Shown here piece after piece: positions 23,766-31,992 of a stretch of 64,000 bases of DNA (position 1 is its first letter; the number at the start of each line of letters is the position of its first letter). A program made the position numbers and the translations under genes. The stretch is from Lachnospiraceae bacterium (GTDB taxonomy: Bacteria > Bacillota > Clostridia > Lachnospirales > Lachnospiraceae): contig QXWW01000009.1 of the NCBI GenBank assembly GCA_009911185.1, forward strand, positions 1-64,000. The letters are read 5' to 3'. The notes under the pieces are model-generated. The model made no database searches and was not told where the DNA came from. It saw only the letters and a program-made list of their open reading frames with translations.

Positions 23766-25604
23766 TCACCCTTCAAACAACGCCTCAAACTCATCTCTGC
23801 TGATTTTTTCTTTCTCCAGCAAAAGATCCGCGCATTTATGAAGAATCTTCTCATGCTCCTCAAGAATATTTCTGGATTTGGCATAGCATTCATCAATAAT
23901 CCGTTTAATTTCCTGGTCAATGATACCTGCAATATTCTCCCCGTAGGACCTGGTATGCGCCAGATCTCTTCCGATAAATACTTCGTCGTCATCGTTATCG
24001 TAATTTATCAGCCCCACATGCTCTGACATACCATAGCGGGTCACCATCGCCTTAGCCACTCCAGTTGCCTGCTTAATATCCTGGGACGCCCCTGTCGTGA
24101 TATCGTCAAAAATCATTTCCTCTGCCACTCTGCCGCCGAGATCCACAATTATCTCCTGCAGCATCCTGCCCCTGGTATTAAACATCTCTTCACGCTCCGG
24201 CAAAGGCATCGTGTAGCCTGCCGCCCCGACCCCGGTTGGTATGATGGATACCGAGTACACAGGTCCCACATCCGGCAGAACATGAAACAAAATCGCATGC
24301 CCCGCCTCATGATATGCCGTAATCCGCTTTTCTTTTTCCGTGATAATCCGGCTCTTCTTCTCAGAACCGATTCCAACCTTCACAAAAGATTTGCGGATAT
24401 CGCCCTGTACAATATAACCACGGTCTTCTTTGGCCGCAAAAATAGCTGCCTCATTGAGAAGGTTTTCCAGATCTGCGCCTGTAAATCCAGCCGTAGTCTG
24501 GGCAATCTGCTTCAAATCCACGTCGTCGCCCAACGGCTTATTTTTCGCGTGAACTTTCAGGATTTCTTCTCTGCCGCCCACATCCGGGCGTCCCACATGC
24601 ACTTTCCGGTCAAAACGGCCTGGCCGCATAATAGCGGGATCTAAAATATCCACACGGTTTGTCGCAGCCATCACAATAATTCCCTCATTGACGCCAAAAC
24701 CGTCCATTTCCACCAAAAGCTGGTTTAAAGTCTGCTCTCTTTCATCGTGGCCGCCGCCCATACCAGTCCCACGACGTCTCGCTACTGCGTCAATTTCATC
24801 AATAAACACAATACAGGGGGCATTTTTCTTAGCCTCCTCAAAGAGATCGCGGACACGGGAGGCCCCCACGCCAACAAACATTTCCACAAAATCCGAGCCG
24901 GAAATACTAAAAAACGGAACGCCTGCTTCTCCGGCAACCGCCTTGGCAAGCAGCGTCTTACCAGTTCCTGGAGGCCCCACCAACAGTACTCCCTTGGGAA
25001 TCCTCGCTCCCAGCTTCGTATATTTTCTGGGGGCACGCAAAAAATCCACCAGTTCCTCCAGTTCCTCTTTCTCTTCCTTCAGACCGGCGACACTGGCGAA
25101 ATTTACCTTTTTATTTTCATCAGTAGTCATTTTAGCGCGGCTTTTTCCGAAATTCATCATTCTGTTGCCGCCGCCGGAAGAAGCCGCGGCATGATTTGTC
25201 ATTATAATATAGAAGACAAACAACACGCCAAAGAGTATCAAGGTCGGCAGCAGGGAAATCAGCCAGTTTTCCTCCGGCATCTGCTGCACCACAAAATCTT
25301 TAAACCCATACGATTTCATCGTATCCTGAAGCGTATTAATGTCCGACACATACAGGGTTTTTACAGCGTTACGCGAATCCCCTTTCAAGGTGACATCCGC
25401 CTCGCCGCTGGGCACCTCCCTGTTCTGGGAAACTACCACGGACAATACATGCTCCGTTTCCAAATCTTCTTCAAACTGCGCGTACGTATAGACGGTATTC
25501 TGTCCAAAACCGGAAGAACTGTCCCGAAATATCCAGAGCAATGCCAAAATCACAATTACTGCGATATACAATCCAAATGCCCTGTAACGTTTTTGATTAC
25601 TCAT
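23766..25604 (-). CDS. ftsH: ATP-dependent zinc metalloprotease FtsH
   Basis: 612 residues, a membrane-anchored AAA+ protease that degrades misfolded and short-lived regulatory proteins. Two membrane segments (about 10-26 and 115-136) flank an extracytoplasmic domain. The AAA domain has Walker A GPPGTGKT (near 206), Walker [10 protein letters not shown] and the second region of homology [19 protein letters not shown]. The zinc site is HEAGH (near 431) with a downstream acidic ligand in the [12 protein letters not shown] segment. Length is typical. It is last of the recognised genes of the conserved tilS-hpt-ftsH run. The AAAGGAG site lies a rather long 14 bases from the ATG. Confidence 0.97.
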   Translation of the reverse strand: MSNQKRYRAFGLYIAVIVILALLWIFRDSSSGFGQNTVYTYAQFEEDLETEHVLSVVVSQNREVPSGEADVTLKGDSRNAVKTLYVSDINTLQDTMKSYGFKDFVVQQMPEENWLISLLPTLILFGVLFVFYIIMTNHAAASSGGGNRMMNFGKSRAKMTTDENKKVNFASVAGLKEEKEELEELVDFLRAPRKYTKLGARIPKGVLLVGPPGTGKTLLAKAVAGEAGVPFFSISGSDFVEMFVGVGASRVRDLFEEAKKNAPCIVFIDEIDAVARRRGTGMGGGHDEREQTLNQLLVEMDGFGVNEGIIVMAATNRVDILDPAIMRPGRFDRKVHVGRPDVGGREEILKVHAKNKPLGDDVDLKQIAQTTAGFTGADLENLLNEAAIFAAKEDRGYIVQGDIRKSFVKVGIGSEKKSRIITEKEKRITAYHEAGHAILFHVLPDVGPVYSVSIIPTGVGAAGYTMPLPEREEMFNTRGRMLQEIIVDLGGRVAEEMIFDDITTGASQDIKQATGVAKAMVTRYGMSEHVGLINYDNDDDEVFIGRDLAHTRSYGENIAGIIDQEIKRIIDECYAKSRNILEEHEKILHKCADLLLEKEKISRDEFEALFEG

Positions 25605-25638
25605 TATTGATAATTGTTCTCCTTTCCTGTTATTTACC

Positions 25639-26160
25639 TCAAAGCTCTACCACTCCCACATAGGGAAGATTACGGTAATGCTGCATATAATCAAGACCAT
25701 AGCCTACGACGAACTCATCCGGAATGGCAAACCCGGTATAATCAACATGTACATCTGCAACCCGGCGTTCCGGTTTATCCAGTAATGTACAAAGACGCAG
25801 GCTTTTCGGTTTTCTGCTTTTCAAATTCTCCAACAAATAACTCAGTGTCCTGCCAGAATCCACAATATCCTCCACTACCAGTACATTTTTGCCCTGGATT
25901 TCTTCATCAAGATCTTTGACAAGCTTTACCACTCCGCTGGATTTCGTCCCATTGCCATAGCTGGACACAGACATAAAATCAATAGAAACCGGCACGGTCA
26001 GCCGTTTTGCCAGCTCGCAGGTAAAGAAAACGCCTCCTTTCAGGACACTGACCAGATGCACTGGCTCTCCCTGATAATACTCACTGATCTCTTTTCCCAT
26101 TTCACAAATTCTTCTCTCAACTTCCTCTTCTGAAATTAACACGCGGACTTGTTCACTCAT
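25639..26160 (-). CDS. hpt: Hypoxanthine phosphoribosyltransferase
   Basis: 173 residues from the ATG at 26160, which has GGAGG upstream inside the end of tilS and overlaps the tilS stop region by eight bases. The PRPP-binding loop [13 protein letters not shown] and the flexible-loop [11 protein letters not shown] are present. It converts hypoxanthine or guanine to IMP/GMP for purine salvage. In Bacillus the same three genes tilS-hprT-ftsH are adjacent, and the proteins there are functionally linked. A longer start at 26175 is possible but poorly placed. Confidence 0.95.
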   Translation of the reverse strand: MSEQVRVLISEEEVERRICEMGKEISEYYQGEPVHLVSVLKGGVFFTCELAKRLTVPVSIDFMSVSSYGNGTKSSGVVKLVKDLDEEIQGKNVLVVEDIVDSGRTLSYLLENLKSRKPKSLRLCTLLDKPERRVADVHVDYTGFAIPDEFVVGYGLDYMQHYRNLPYVGVVEL

Positions 26161-27544
26161 GTGCTGTTCCTCCATTTACTCGTATCTCCAGGACTCTTCT
26201 GGTATGCTCTGTCACCTTAACATCTTCACTGATGCGATAACCAAGAACCCAAAGAATATGGCTATCATCCGTCAGAAGTAAAATCCGGTCCCTCTGATAT
26301 CCAGGAACCTTTTCATCTACAAAATATTTCTTCAGTTTTTTTTTGCCGCCCTGTGCATCTATCACCAGGAAATCGTGTTCCCGCCGGGTTCTCATTCGCA
26401 TAGTACCTTTTATTTTATCATAGTCCATCCATTTCGTATACCTATTTTGCGGAATTTCTTCTTTTTGCGGAATTTTATTCCATAAGCGGGTGTGTATTTC
26501 ATATCCATAAGGGGGAATACACAGGACGCCGCCGGGAGATAATTCCCATTCAAAAATTTGTTTTTCGTCCTGATCTTCTTTTTTTCGAAGCAGCACCCCT
26601 TCATAAATCCGTCTTGCCTCAACGTTTCCGGGAAAATTAATATTCCGCCCGTTCTGCAAAGAAAATAAGCCCTGCAGCTGCCTGATATGAACGCTTGAAA
26701 TATCACGGCTGCACCCGGAGATCTCTGCCAGGGCCTTGCGCAGCGTTTCCCGGAAAATCACAGGCTTTTGTTTTAATAGTTCCTGCAAAATACAGATTCC
26801 GTCCGCTTTTTTGCAGACATAAGCCTTTCGCGCCTGTTCAGCCAGCTCATCAATCAACTCCACTGCCTCTGATACAAACAGGGCGGACCGGTTCATATGG
26901 ACGACGGCGCCCGGATTAATTTCACACAATGCCGGCAGCACCTGACGCCGGATTTTATTGCGGGTATATACCGTCTCCCCATTTGTCAGATCCGTACAAT
27001 ATGTTTGTTTTTTTTCCACTAAATACGCCTCAATCTCCTGTCGGGTTACGCACATCAACGGACGGATAATCTTTTCCCTCACCAAGGGGATTCCGCGCAG
27101 TCCTTTCAATCCTGTGCCCCGCGCCAAATGAAACAACATCGTCTCCGCGCAGTCGTTCTGATTATGCGCCACTGCAATTTTATCTGCCCCAAATTCTCCA
27201 GCCGCCCGTTCAAAAAACTGATAGCGCAGGGCTCTGGCCCCCTCCTCCAGGGACAGTTTTTTCGCACTGGCATATTCACCGGCATTGCAGTGGTAAACTT
27301 TGCACGGTACTTGACGCCCCCTGCACAATTTCTCCACAAATTCTGCATCCTCAAGACTCTCTTTCCCCCGAATGCCATGTTCCACATGTACGGCGCATAA
27401 TGAGATTTCAAGTTCTTTACGCAATTCCAGCAGCGTCAGCAGCAGACAGAGAGAATCCGCCCCTCCGGACACTGCCGCAAGCACGCAGTCCCCCTTTTCT
27501 ACCATATGACGCTCTTCGATAAAATTTCTCACTTTCTTTCGCAT
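26153..27544 (-). CDS. tilS: tRNA(Ile)-lysidine synthetase
   Basis: 463 residues. The PP-loop AAVSGGADSLCLL (near 24-36) is the ATP pyrophosphatase signature. AVHVEHGIRG, VAHNQNDCAETML and the TilS-specific LTNGETVYTRNKIRRQVLP follow, with the C-terminal TilS domain beyond about 330. It converts cytidine 34 of the AUA-decoding tRNA-Ile to lysidine and is usually essential. Ribosome site AGGAG precedes the ATG. Position between spoIIE and hpt matches the ancestral Firmicute order, minus yabS and yabT. Confidence 0.95.
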   Translation of the reverse strand: MRKKVRNFIEERHMVEKGDCVLAAVSGGADSLCLLLTLLELRKELEISLCAVHVEHGIRGKESLEDAEFVEKLCRGRQVPCKVYHCNAGEYASAKKLSLEEGARALRYQFFERAAGEFGADKIAVAHNQNDCAETMLFHLARGTGLKGLRGIPLVREKIIRPLMCVTRQEIEAYLVEKKQTYCTDLTNGETVYTRNKIRRQVLPALCEINPGAVVHMNRSALFVSEAVELIDELAEQARKAYVCKKADGICILQELLKQKPVIFRETLRKALAEISGCSRDISSVHIRQLQGLFSLQNGRNINFPGNVEARRIYEGVLLRKKEDQDEKQIFEWELSPGGVLCIPPYGYEIHTRLWNKIPQKEEIPQNRYTKWMDYDKIKGTMRMRTRREHDFLVIDAQGGKKKLKKYFVDEKVPGYQRDRILLLTDDSHILWVLGYRISEDVKVTEHTRRVLEIRVNGGTAHE

Positions 27545-27577
27545 TGCTATCTCCTGTAAAATAAAATTTTCTGCAGC

Positions 27578-29428
27578 TCACTTCTTCCAGATTCCAGTAA
27601 CAAGAACCGTCATATCATCCGGTACCTTTCCCGCAGTAAACAGTAAAATCTGTTCCAGGATCTGTTTTGCCATTTGCCCTGGATTATTCCCCTCAAGCGT
27701 CTCCAAAATTTCCCGCATGGTTTCCTCCGGCATGGGTACTTTGAGATAATCCAGCACTCCGTCGGAAAGAAGCACGACAAAGTCTCCATCCTGAAGCTGG
27801 CGCTGGCATTTCTCAATTTCTATCTGCTGAAAAATTCCCGCCGGAAGGCTAGCCGAGGAAATACATTCCACTTCCTCTCCCCGTTTAATAAAAGTTGCCG
27901 CCGCCCCGATTTTATAAAATTCACACATTCCCGTATATAAATCCATAGAGGCAAGATCCACCGTCGAGAACATGCCGTCTTCTCCCTGAATCACCATAGC
28001 CGAGTTCATCATGCGGATAGCCGTCTCTTTCTGAAAACCGGATTCCAAAAATTTCTCTATTAACTCTATCACCATTTCACTTTCCTTACAAGCATTGATT
28101 CCAGAACCCATACCATCAGATAATGCCATCACGCATTCTCCCCCCTCAAGATCCAGGAAAGAAAAGCTGTCGCCGGACACCTGCGCATGATCCTTGGTAA
28201 GCCTTGCCACTCCCTGTAATGCATGAAACAATGTATCTTCCTCAAATGTAAGAAAGACTTCTTCTTTCCCAATCAGGCTGCGCGTATATTTTCCAGGAAC
28301 CATCTCCCTCCTCAAGCCCTGCCCTGCCGCCTTTGCCAAATCTTTCACAGGCACGCAGTTCCCCCATTTTGACGCTGCTTTCAACTGCAGGGAAAGTTTC
28401 CCGTTCTGACGCTGGTACAGATGGATTTCTTTGACATGTATACCCCTCTCCTTCAGGCGGTATTTTACAGAAGCCACCATCCTTGCTTCCTGCTGGCTTA
28501 CATCCCGGTACTCTCTGGCGCAGTCCTCCATGATATATGCCATGGCGTCAAGCTGCTCTGCAATAATCCCCCGATTCTCCAACAGACGGTTGTACCAGGC
28601 AAGATTCAGCCTTGCCTTTTCAAATATTCCTACGGCTTCTTCCACGATGCTGTCTGAGTAGGGACAACATCCCGCCAGCTCGCGGTGCACCTCCTCCCCG
28701 GCGCTCCCCCGGCTCTCTATCGAATGAAACAGCCGAAAAAAAAGCTCATACATAGGGCTGGTTTCCTCCTGCCAGCAAATTGCGCACTGGTCGCAGCTCA
28801 TACAGATCTTCCCTGTAATCTCCTGCTGCATCTTCCCCATTTCCTCCGGTTCAAACTTCCCCTTAAAACTCTCCATCTGGGAAAAAATCTTAGACAGCCC
28901 GCTAAAAGATCTTGCATAAGTCTGCAGCTTCTCGCCATGCTCCGGAGCGGTCTGTCCGACATTCTTTTTTATTGGCACCGGCAGTATATTTTCTTCCAAA
29001 AACCGGTGCATCACCGGAGACAGTACTAATACCATGGTATATACCAGCACAGATTCCAAAACTCCCATCCAGATGACCGTACGGTTTCGCACCAGCAGCA
29101 GTTCTCCCGCTATGGTAAGCAAAAGCACACTGGCGCCTGCCGTCCCTGCCCCCACATACGTACGGCAGTTCTTATATGCCCATTCCACCAGCTTAATCAC
29201 TACCCCTGTAATCAGCAGAACCATCGTATACTTGGCCATTGCCTGTACCGATGTGAACAATGCCATGCCAAATATACCAAAAATCAAGAGCAGGGTCCGG
29301 TTCACTTCTTCCATACAGATCGCCGCAAAAACTCCCGGTATCAGGGGATAACACCCTGCAAACTCCACTTTTGCCACAATTGCCGCAAGTCCATACAATA
29401 CGATTTCTTTCCATTTCCTTCTATTCAT
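27578..29428 (-). CDS. spoIIE: Stage II sporulation protein E, serine phosphatase, short membrane domain
   Basis: 616 residues. The C-terminal PP2C-type domain has ALSDGMGSG, STVDLASMDLYTGMCEFYKIGAAATF and VLLSDGVLDY. SpoIIE dephosphorylates the anti-anti-sigma factor SpoIIAA to release sigma-F in the forespore and assists polar septation. The membrane part covers only about 140 residues (roughly five segments), whereas Bacillus subtilis SpoIIE is about 827 residues with ten segments. A cysteine-rich middle (CMSCDQCAICWQE) lies between. AAGGAGG precedes the ATG. Its promoter (29470-29536) shows Spo0A features. It occupies the conserved slot after divIC and before tilS. Confidence 0.93.
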   Translation of the reverse strand: MNRRKWKEIVLYGLAAIVAKVEFAGCYPLIPGVFAAICMEEVNRTLLLIFGIFGMALFTSVQAMAKYTMVLLITGVVIKLVEWAYKNCRTYVGAGTAGASVLLLTIAGELLLVRNRTVIWMGVLESVLVYTMVLVLSPVMHRFLEENILPVPIKKNVGQTAPEHGEKLQTYARSFSGLSKIFSQMESFKGKFEPEEMGKMQQEITGKICMSCDQCAICWQEETSPMYELFFRLFHSIESRGSAGEEVHRELAGCCPYSDSIVEEAVGIFEKARLNLAWYNRLLENRGIIAEQLDAMAYIMEDCAREYRDVSQQEARMVASVKYRLKERGIHVKEIHLYQRQNGKLSLQLKAASKWGNCVPVKDLAKAAGQGLRREMVPGKYTRSLIGKEEVFLTFEEDTLFHALQGVARLTKDHAQVSGDSFSFLDLEGGECVMALSDGMGSGINACKESEMVIELIEKFLESGFQKETAIRMMNSAMVIQGEDGMFSTVDLASMDLYTGMCEFYKIGAAATFIKRGEEVECISSASLPAGIFQQIEIEKCQRQLQDGDFVVLLSDGVLDYLKVPMPEETMREILETLEGNNPGQMAKQILEQILLFTAGKVPDDMTVLVTGIWKK

Positions 29429-29469
29429 TTTTTATCCTCCTTTTCTGCCGCCCTCTGCGTGCAGGAGTT

Positions 29470-29536
29470 ATTATAAAAAGAGGATGCTGAAATGTTTGTC
29501 AAAACCGGTATCGGTTTTCAAAAACTTTTAGACAAA
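29470..29536 (-). promoter_or_regulatory. spoIIE promoter: sigma-A boxes 21 bases apart with Spo0A-box-like sites
   Basis: On the minus strand TTGACA (29502-29497) and TATAAT (29475-29470) are separated by 21 bases. The plus strand reads TTTGTCAAA at 29495-29503, an exact match to the 0A-box consensus TTTGTCRAA, overlapping the -35. A second near-match, TTTGTCTAA, lies at 29536-29528. Spo0A-activated spoIIG and spoIIE promoters of Bacillus share this long-spacer design. Confidence 0.8.
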
Positions 29537-29537
29537 A

Positions 29538-29577
29538 AATCCCTTAGAATCGCTGCTTATGGCGATTCTAAGGGATT
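29538..29577 (-). terminator. Terminator between divIC and spoIIE
   Basis: A perfect 16-base inverted repeat, AATCCCTTAGAATCGC (29538-29553) with its partner at 29562-29577, has an 8-base loop and is followed by TTTTTTGTC on the minus strand. It insulates spoIIE from the upstream division genes. Confidence 0.85.
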
Positions 29578-29620
29578 CAGGCTTCTCAGGAAATTCACCT
29601 TTATCTTCCGTCTCTGGCCT

Positions 29621-29968
29621 TTAATTGTTTTCCCTTTTCTCTTTAAAGATAATCTCGTTCTCATGGACAAGACCCAGTCTGGTCTTTGCCGCCTGCTCTA
29701 TGTATTCTTCTGAATTAATATACTTCTCATATTCCTCCAGTTCTTTTTTGCGCTGTTCTTCAGATTCCAACTGTGCCTGCATCTCTTTCTGTCTGTTTCT
29801 ATAGGACTCATTCTTATGGTGCAAATTAATAATCTGAATAGACATGACACCTGCCAAAATAAGTACAATCAGAGTTATGCATAGCATCCCGTTCTTATTC
29901 TGCCTTCCTCTTCTGCGCATCCGGGTCCTCTGTGCACTCGCCTTTCGTGCTTGTTGCCTTCTTCCCAT
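29621..29968 (-). CDS. divIC: Septum formation initiator DivIC/FtsL-like protein
   Basis: 115 residues: a very basic cytoplasmic N-terminus (to about 26), one membrane segment (MLCITLIVLILAGVMSIQII, 28-47) and an extracytoplasmic coiled coil ending EYIEQAAKTRLGLVHENEIIF, the conserved DivIC C-terminal motif. DivIC works with FtsL and DivIB at the division septum. It lies 27 bases downstream of yabQ, in the conserved yabP-yabQ-divIC order. GAAAGG precedes the ATG. Confidence 0.92.
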   Translation of the reverse strand: MGRRQQARKASAQRTRMRRRGRQNKNGMLCITLIVLILAGVMSIQIINLHHKNESYRNRQKEMQAQLESEEQRKKELEEYEKYINSEEYIEQAAKTRLGLVHENEIIFKEKRENN

Positions 29969-29995
29969 TTAAATGCCTTTCATTCTTTGATCAGT

Positions 29996-30469
29996 TTAAA
30001 GTTTACACATACCTATTCTAACCGCTCTCCATAATTTTTTCAATTGCTTTTTTAAAAACCGTAAGACTTTTTTCGATTTCTTTTTCACATGCCCTACTGG
30101 TCTCTTCAGCAGACGGGCTGTCCATGCCAAAGGCCTGCTGAGGACAAACAGTATTTTCTCTAACAGAAACACGCTTCCTTTTACCACCCAGGCGCTTAAT
30201 ATCAGGTTATAGCAAAACATTCCCACCAAAACTCCGCCAATGACAAATCCCCGGATGTAGCCGCTGTTTTCCCGATACAGCATTGCAAACATTGCCGCAG
30301 CGCTGCCAATCCAAAAAATCAAATCTTCTCCACCCACCAGCCACAGTTTATGCGGAACAAGTCTGCGAAAAATCCGAAGAAGATCGTAGATTAGCAGCAA
30401 TAATACTCCTGTAAGGAAAGCTGCCAGCAGTACATCGGCTTCTTTTATAATTCCTGCACTGACTTCCAT
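29996..30469 (-). CDS. yabQ: Spore cortex biosynthesis protein YabQ
   Basis: 157 residues with four hydrophobic segments (about 9-27, 44-62, 71-90, 93-112) and a strongly basic tail (RPVGHVKKKSKKVLRFLKKQLKK). YabQ is an integral membrane protein of the outer forespore membrane required for cortex formation. Its ATG overlaps the last base of the yabP stop codon (TAATG), so the pair is translationally coupled. Assignment rests on the hydrophobic pattern and the conserved neighbours. Confidence 0.88.
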   Translation of the reverse strand: MEVSAGIIKEADVLLAAFLTGVLLLLIYDLLRIFRRLVPHKLWLVGGEDLIFWIGSAAAMFAMLYRENSGYIRGFVIGGVLVGMFCYNLILSAWVVKGSVFLLEKILFVLSRPLAWTARLLKRPVGHVKKKSKKVLRFLKKQLKKLWRAVRIGMCKL

Positions 30470-30756
30470 TATTTAAAGAGCCTTCCCAGCAAGGATTCAT
30501 TCTGCTTCGCAGAAGGCTTTACGTCTGAGTAGGTGAGGCTGTCTATTTTCCCTTCGATATCTATTTCTCCTTTTTCCAGTGTCAGGCGGTTTACATGAAG
30601 GTCATTCCCTTTTATCATTAGCATTCCCAATTCCGTCTCCAGTAAAACCTCTCCCACATCAAAAGAAAGCACATCTATCACTCCGTTCAGCACTCCGCTT
30701 TTGCGGTTGGAGATCATAAGCTTATGACCGCTTCCCGTCCCAGTTCTCTCTTCCAT
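30469..30756 (-). CDS. yabP: Sporulation protein YabP
   Basis: 95 residues starting MEERTGTGSGHKLMISNRK, with the YabP/YqfC-type core MISNRKSGVLNGVIDVLSFDVGEVLLETELGMLMIKGNDLHV (read in pieces). YabP is needed for spore morphogenesis and works with YabQ. The start at 30756 follows AGGAGG at eight bases; an in-frame ATG at 30774 would place the ribosome site inside the gene and is rejected. It begins the sporulation pair downstream of rqcP. Confidence 0.92.
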   Translation of the reverse strand: MEERTGTGSGHKLMISNRKSGVLNGVIDVLSFDVGEVLLETELGMLMIKGNDLHVNRLTLEKGEIDIEGKIDSLTYSDVKPSAKQNESLLGRLFK

Positions 30757-30856
30757 CCAAAAACCTCCTTCCATATATCCAGGATCAAGTATGTCCTTTT
30801 TAAATATATGAAAGAGGTGTGGTTTTATTCCTGATTTCTTTTCTTCTCCGCCTCTG

Positions 30857-31096
30857 TTACAAATATTTAAACAATTCTTTTGCTTCTTCCTTTTTACTGG
30901 TATCCTGGATAGAAAGCACCTCCACTGTTACATTTTTTGTTCCAAACCCAATCTCAATCGTGTCTCCTACCTTCACATCCTGGGAAGCTTTTGCCGTCTT
31001 GCCATTTACGGATACCCTTCCCGCATCGCACGCCTCATTTGCCACAGTTCTGCGTTTGATTAAGCGGGATACTTTTAAAAATTTATCAAGTCTCAT
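30857..31096 (-). CDS. rqcP: S4-domain RNA-binding protein RqcP (YabO/Hsp15-like)
   Basis: 79 residues made of one S4 domain: MRLDKFLKVSRLIKRRTVANEACDAGRVSVNGK. RqcP binds the obstructed 50S ribosome and supports alanine tailing by RqcH in ribosome-associated quality control. It sits between hup and yabP, the usual place in Firmicutes. AAGGAG precedes the ATG. Confidence 0.93.
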   Translation of the reverse strand: MRLDKFLKVSRLIKRRTVANEACDAGRVSVNGKTAKASQDVKVGDTIEIGFGTKNVTVEVLSIQDTSKKEEAKELFKYL

Positions 31097-31162
31097 ATAC
31101 GTTCTCCTTGTGCGAGTGCGATAACTGTTTTCTTGCTATGGAATTGGGAGCGTTTCCTATAG

Positions 31163-31191
31163 AAGAAAAAAGGACCTTCTCTCGAAAGCCC
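31163..31191 (-). terminator. Terminator of hup
   Basis: On the minus strand GGGCTTTC (31191-31184) pairs with GAAGGTCC (31179-31172) around a 4-base loop, with two G-U pairs, and runs into TTTTTTC. It starts about 20 bases after the hup stop. Confidence 0.7.
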
Positions 31192-31212
31192 TCCGTAATG
31201 TCATAAACTTAA

Positions 31213-31488
31213 TTATGCGTTAACCATATCCTTCAAAGCTTTACCTGCCTTAAATTTCGGTGCCTTCGATGCAGGGATCTTCATTTCCTTACCGCTCTGA
31301 GGATTTCTTCCTACTCTTGCCGCTCTTTCCGATACTTCAAACGTTCCAAATCCCACCAACTGGATCTTCTCTCCCTTTTTCAATTCCTCAGCTACAACAT
31401 CTGTAAAAGCCTTCAATGCTTTCTCTGCATCTTTCTTGGATAATTCGGTTTTGTCAGCGATTGCTGCAACTAATTCTGTTTTGTTCAT
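31213..31488 (-). CDS. hup: DNA-binding protein HU
   Basis: 91 residues with the full HU pattern: MNKTELVAAIADKTELSKKDAEKALKAF (read in parts), the beta-arm signature GFGTFEVSERAARVGRNPQSGKEM and a final KAGKALKDMVN. It is the abundant histone-like protein that bends and compacts DNA. GGAGG precedes the ATG, and a near-consensus promoter lies about 190 bases upstream. It heads the conserved rqcP-yabPQ-divIC neighbourhood but has its own terminator. Confidence 0.97.
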   Translation of the reverse strand: MNKTELVAAIADKTELSKKDAEKALKAFTDVVAEELKKGEKIQLVGFGTFEVSERAARVGRNPQSGKEMKIPASKAPKFKAGKALKDMVNA

Positions 31489-31676
31489 GACAAAGTTCCT
31501 CCTCTGGATTTCTCTCTAAAAATATTATTTCGGTCCGCTTACTCTGGAAAGCTTCGCTTCCCCTGTAAGGACGTCTATTCAGACTGTCTCACGGCCAGAT
31601 AGCACATGACAGAAATTCTATCAAAGTAACCGCATTTTCCATTCAAAATTACTCTTCAAGATTACCTACACACATA

Positions 31677-31705
31677 TTTATACTTGTTTTTGAATTGTTT
31701 GTCAA
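31677..31705 (-). promoter_or_regulatory. hup promoter
   Basis: On the minus strand TTGACA (31705-31700) and TATAAA (31682-31677) are spaced by 17 bases, near the sigma-A optimum, as expected for an abundantly expressed nucleoid protein. Confidence 0.8.
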
Positions 31706-31812
31706 GGAATTTTCCGTGTTTACCAAAGAATTTTATAAGAGTTCTGTCATCAGCGATATGTCGGATGATTCGTGCCTGCATGAATACGCATATAGTCCGA
31801 CGGAGGCAATAC

Positions 31813-31947
31813 TTAATTTACTGTCGATTCCTGTTTGATTTCCGATATCCAAAGAACCTGCCGCAGCGCAGCAGGTTCTTGAAACATATAGATGGCCGTG
31901 TAAGCATCCGCTTCCAGATAAAAATTATAACCGGTTTCAACTGACAA
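31813..31947 (-). CDS. Possible 44-residue protein or gene remnant after phosphoglucomutase
   Basis: A TTG-initiated frame reads SVETGYNFYLEADAYTAIYM and continues FQEPAALRQVLWISEIKQES before TAA. Amino-acid use looks like a real protein, but no good ribosome site precedes the TTG and the hairpin at 31852-31880 lies inside it. It may be a decayed gene. Confidence 0.25.
   Translation of the reverse strand: MSVETGYNFYLEADAYTAIYMFQEPAALRQVLWISEIKQESTVN
31852..31880 (-). terminator. Hairpin downstream of phosphoglucomutase
   Basis: AAGAACCTGC (31852-31861) and GCAGGTTCTT (31871-31880) form a perfect 10-base stem about 110 bases after the stop. The following bases are not T-rich, so termination is uncertain. 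Confidence 0.45.
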
Positions 31948-31992
31948 AAATCCGGCGCCTTTTGAGAAAAGAGCATTGTCCTTTCACAAAAA

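Larger units (their letters stand above)
31489..31992. other. 504-base gap between hup and the phosphoglucomutase gene
   Basis: The gap holds the hup promoter and a long hup leader (31489-31676), a palindromic hairpin (31852-31880) and a 44-codon open frame (31813-31947). Nothing else was recognised. Confidence 0.6.

Noticed and set aside
30775-30856. Sigma-E-like promoter before yabP (TCATAT and CATACTTG)
   Set aside because: The spacing of about 12 bases and the imperfect -10 are short of the sigma-E consensus, so it was not listed.
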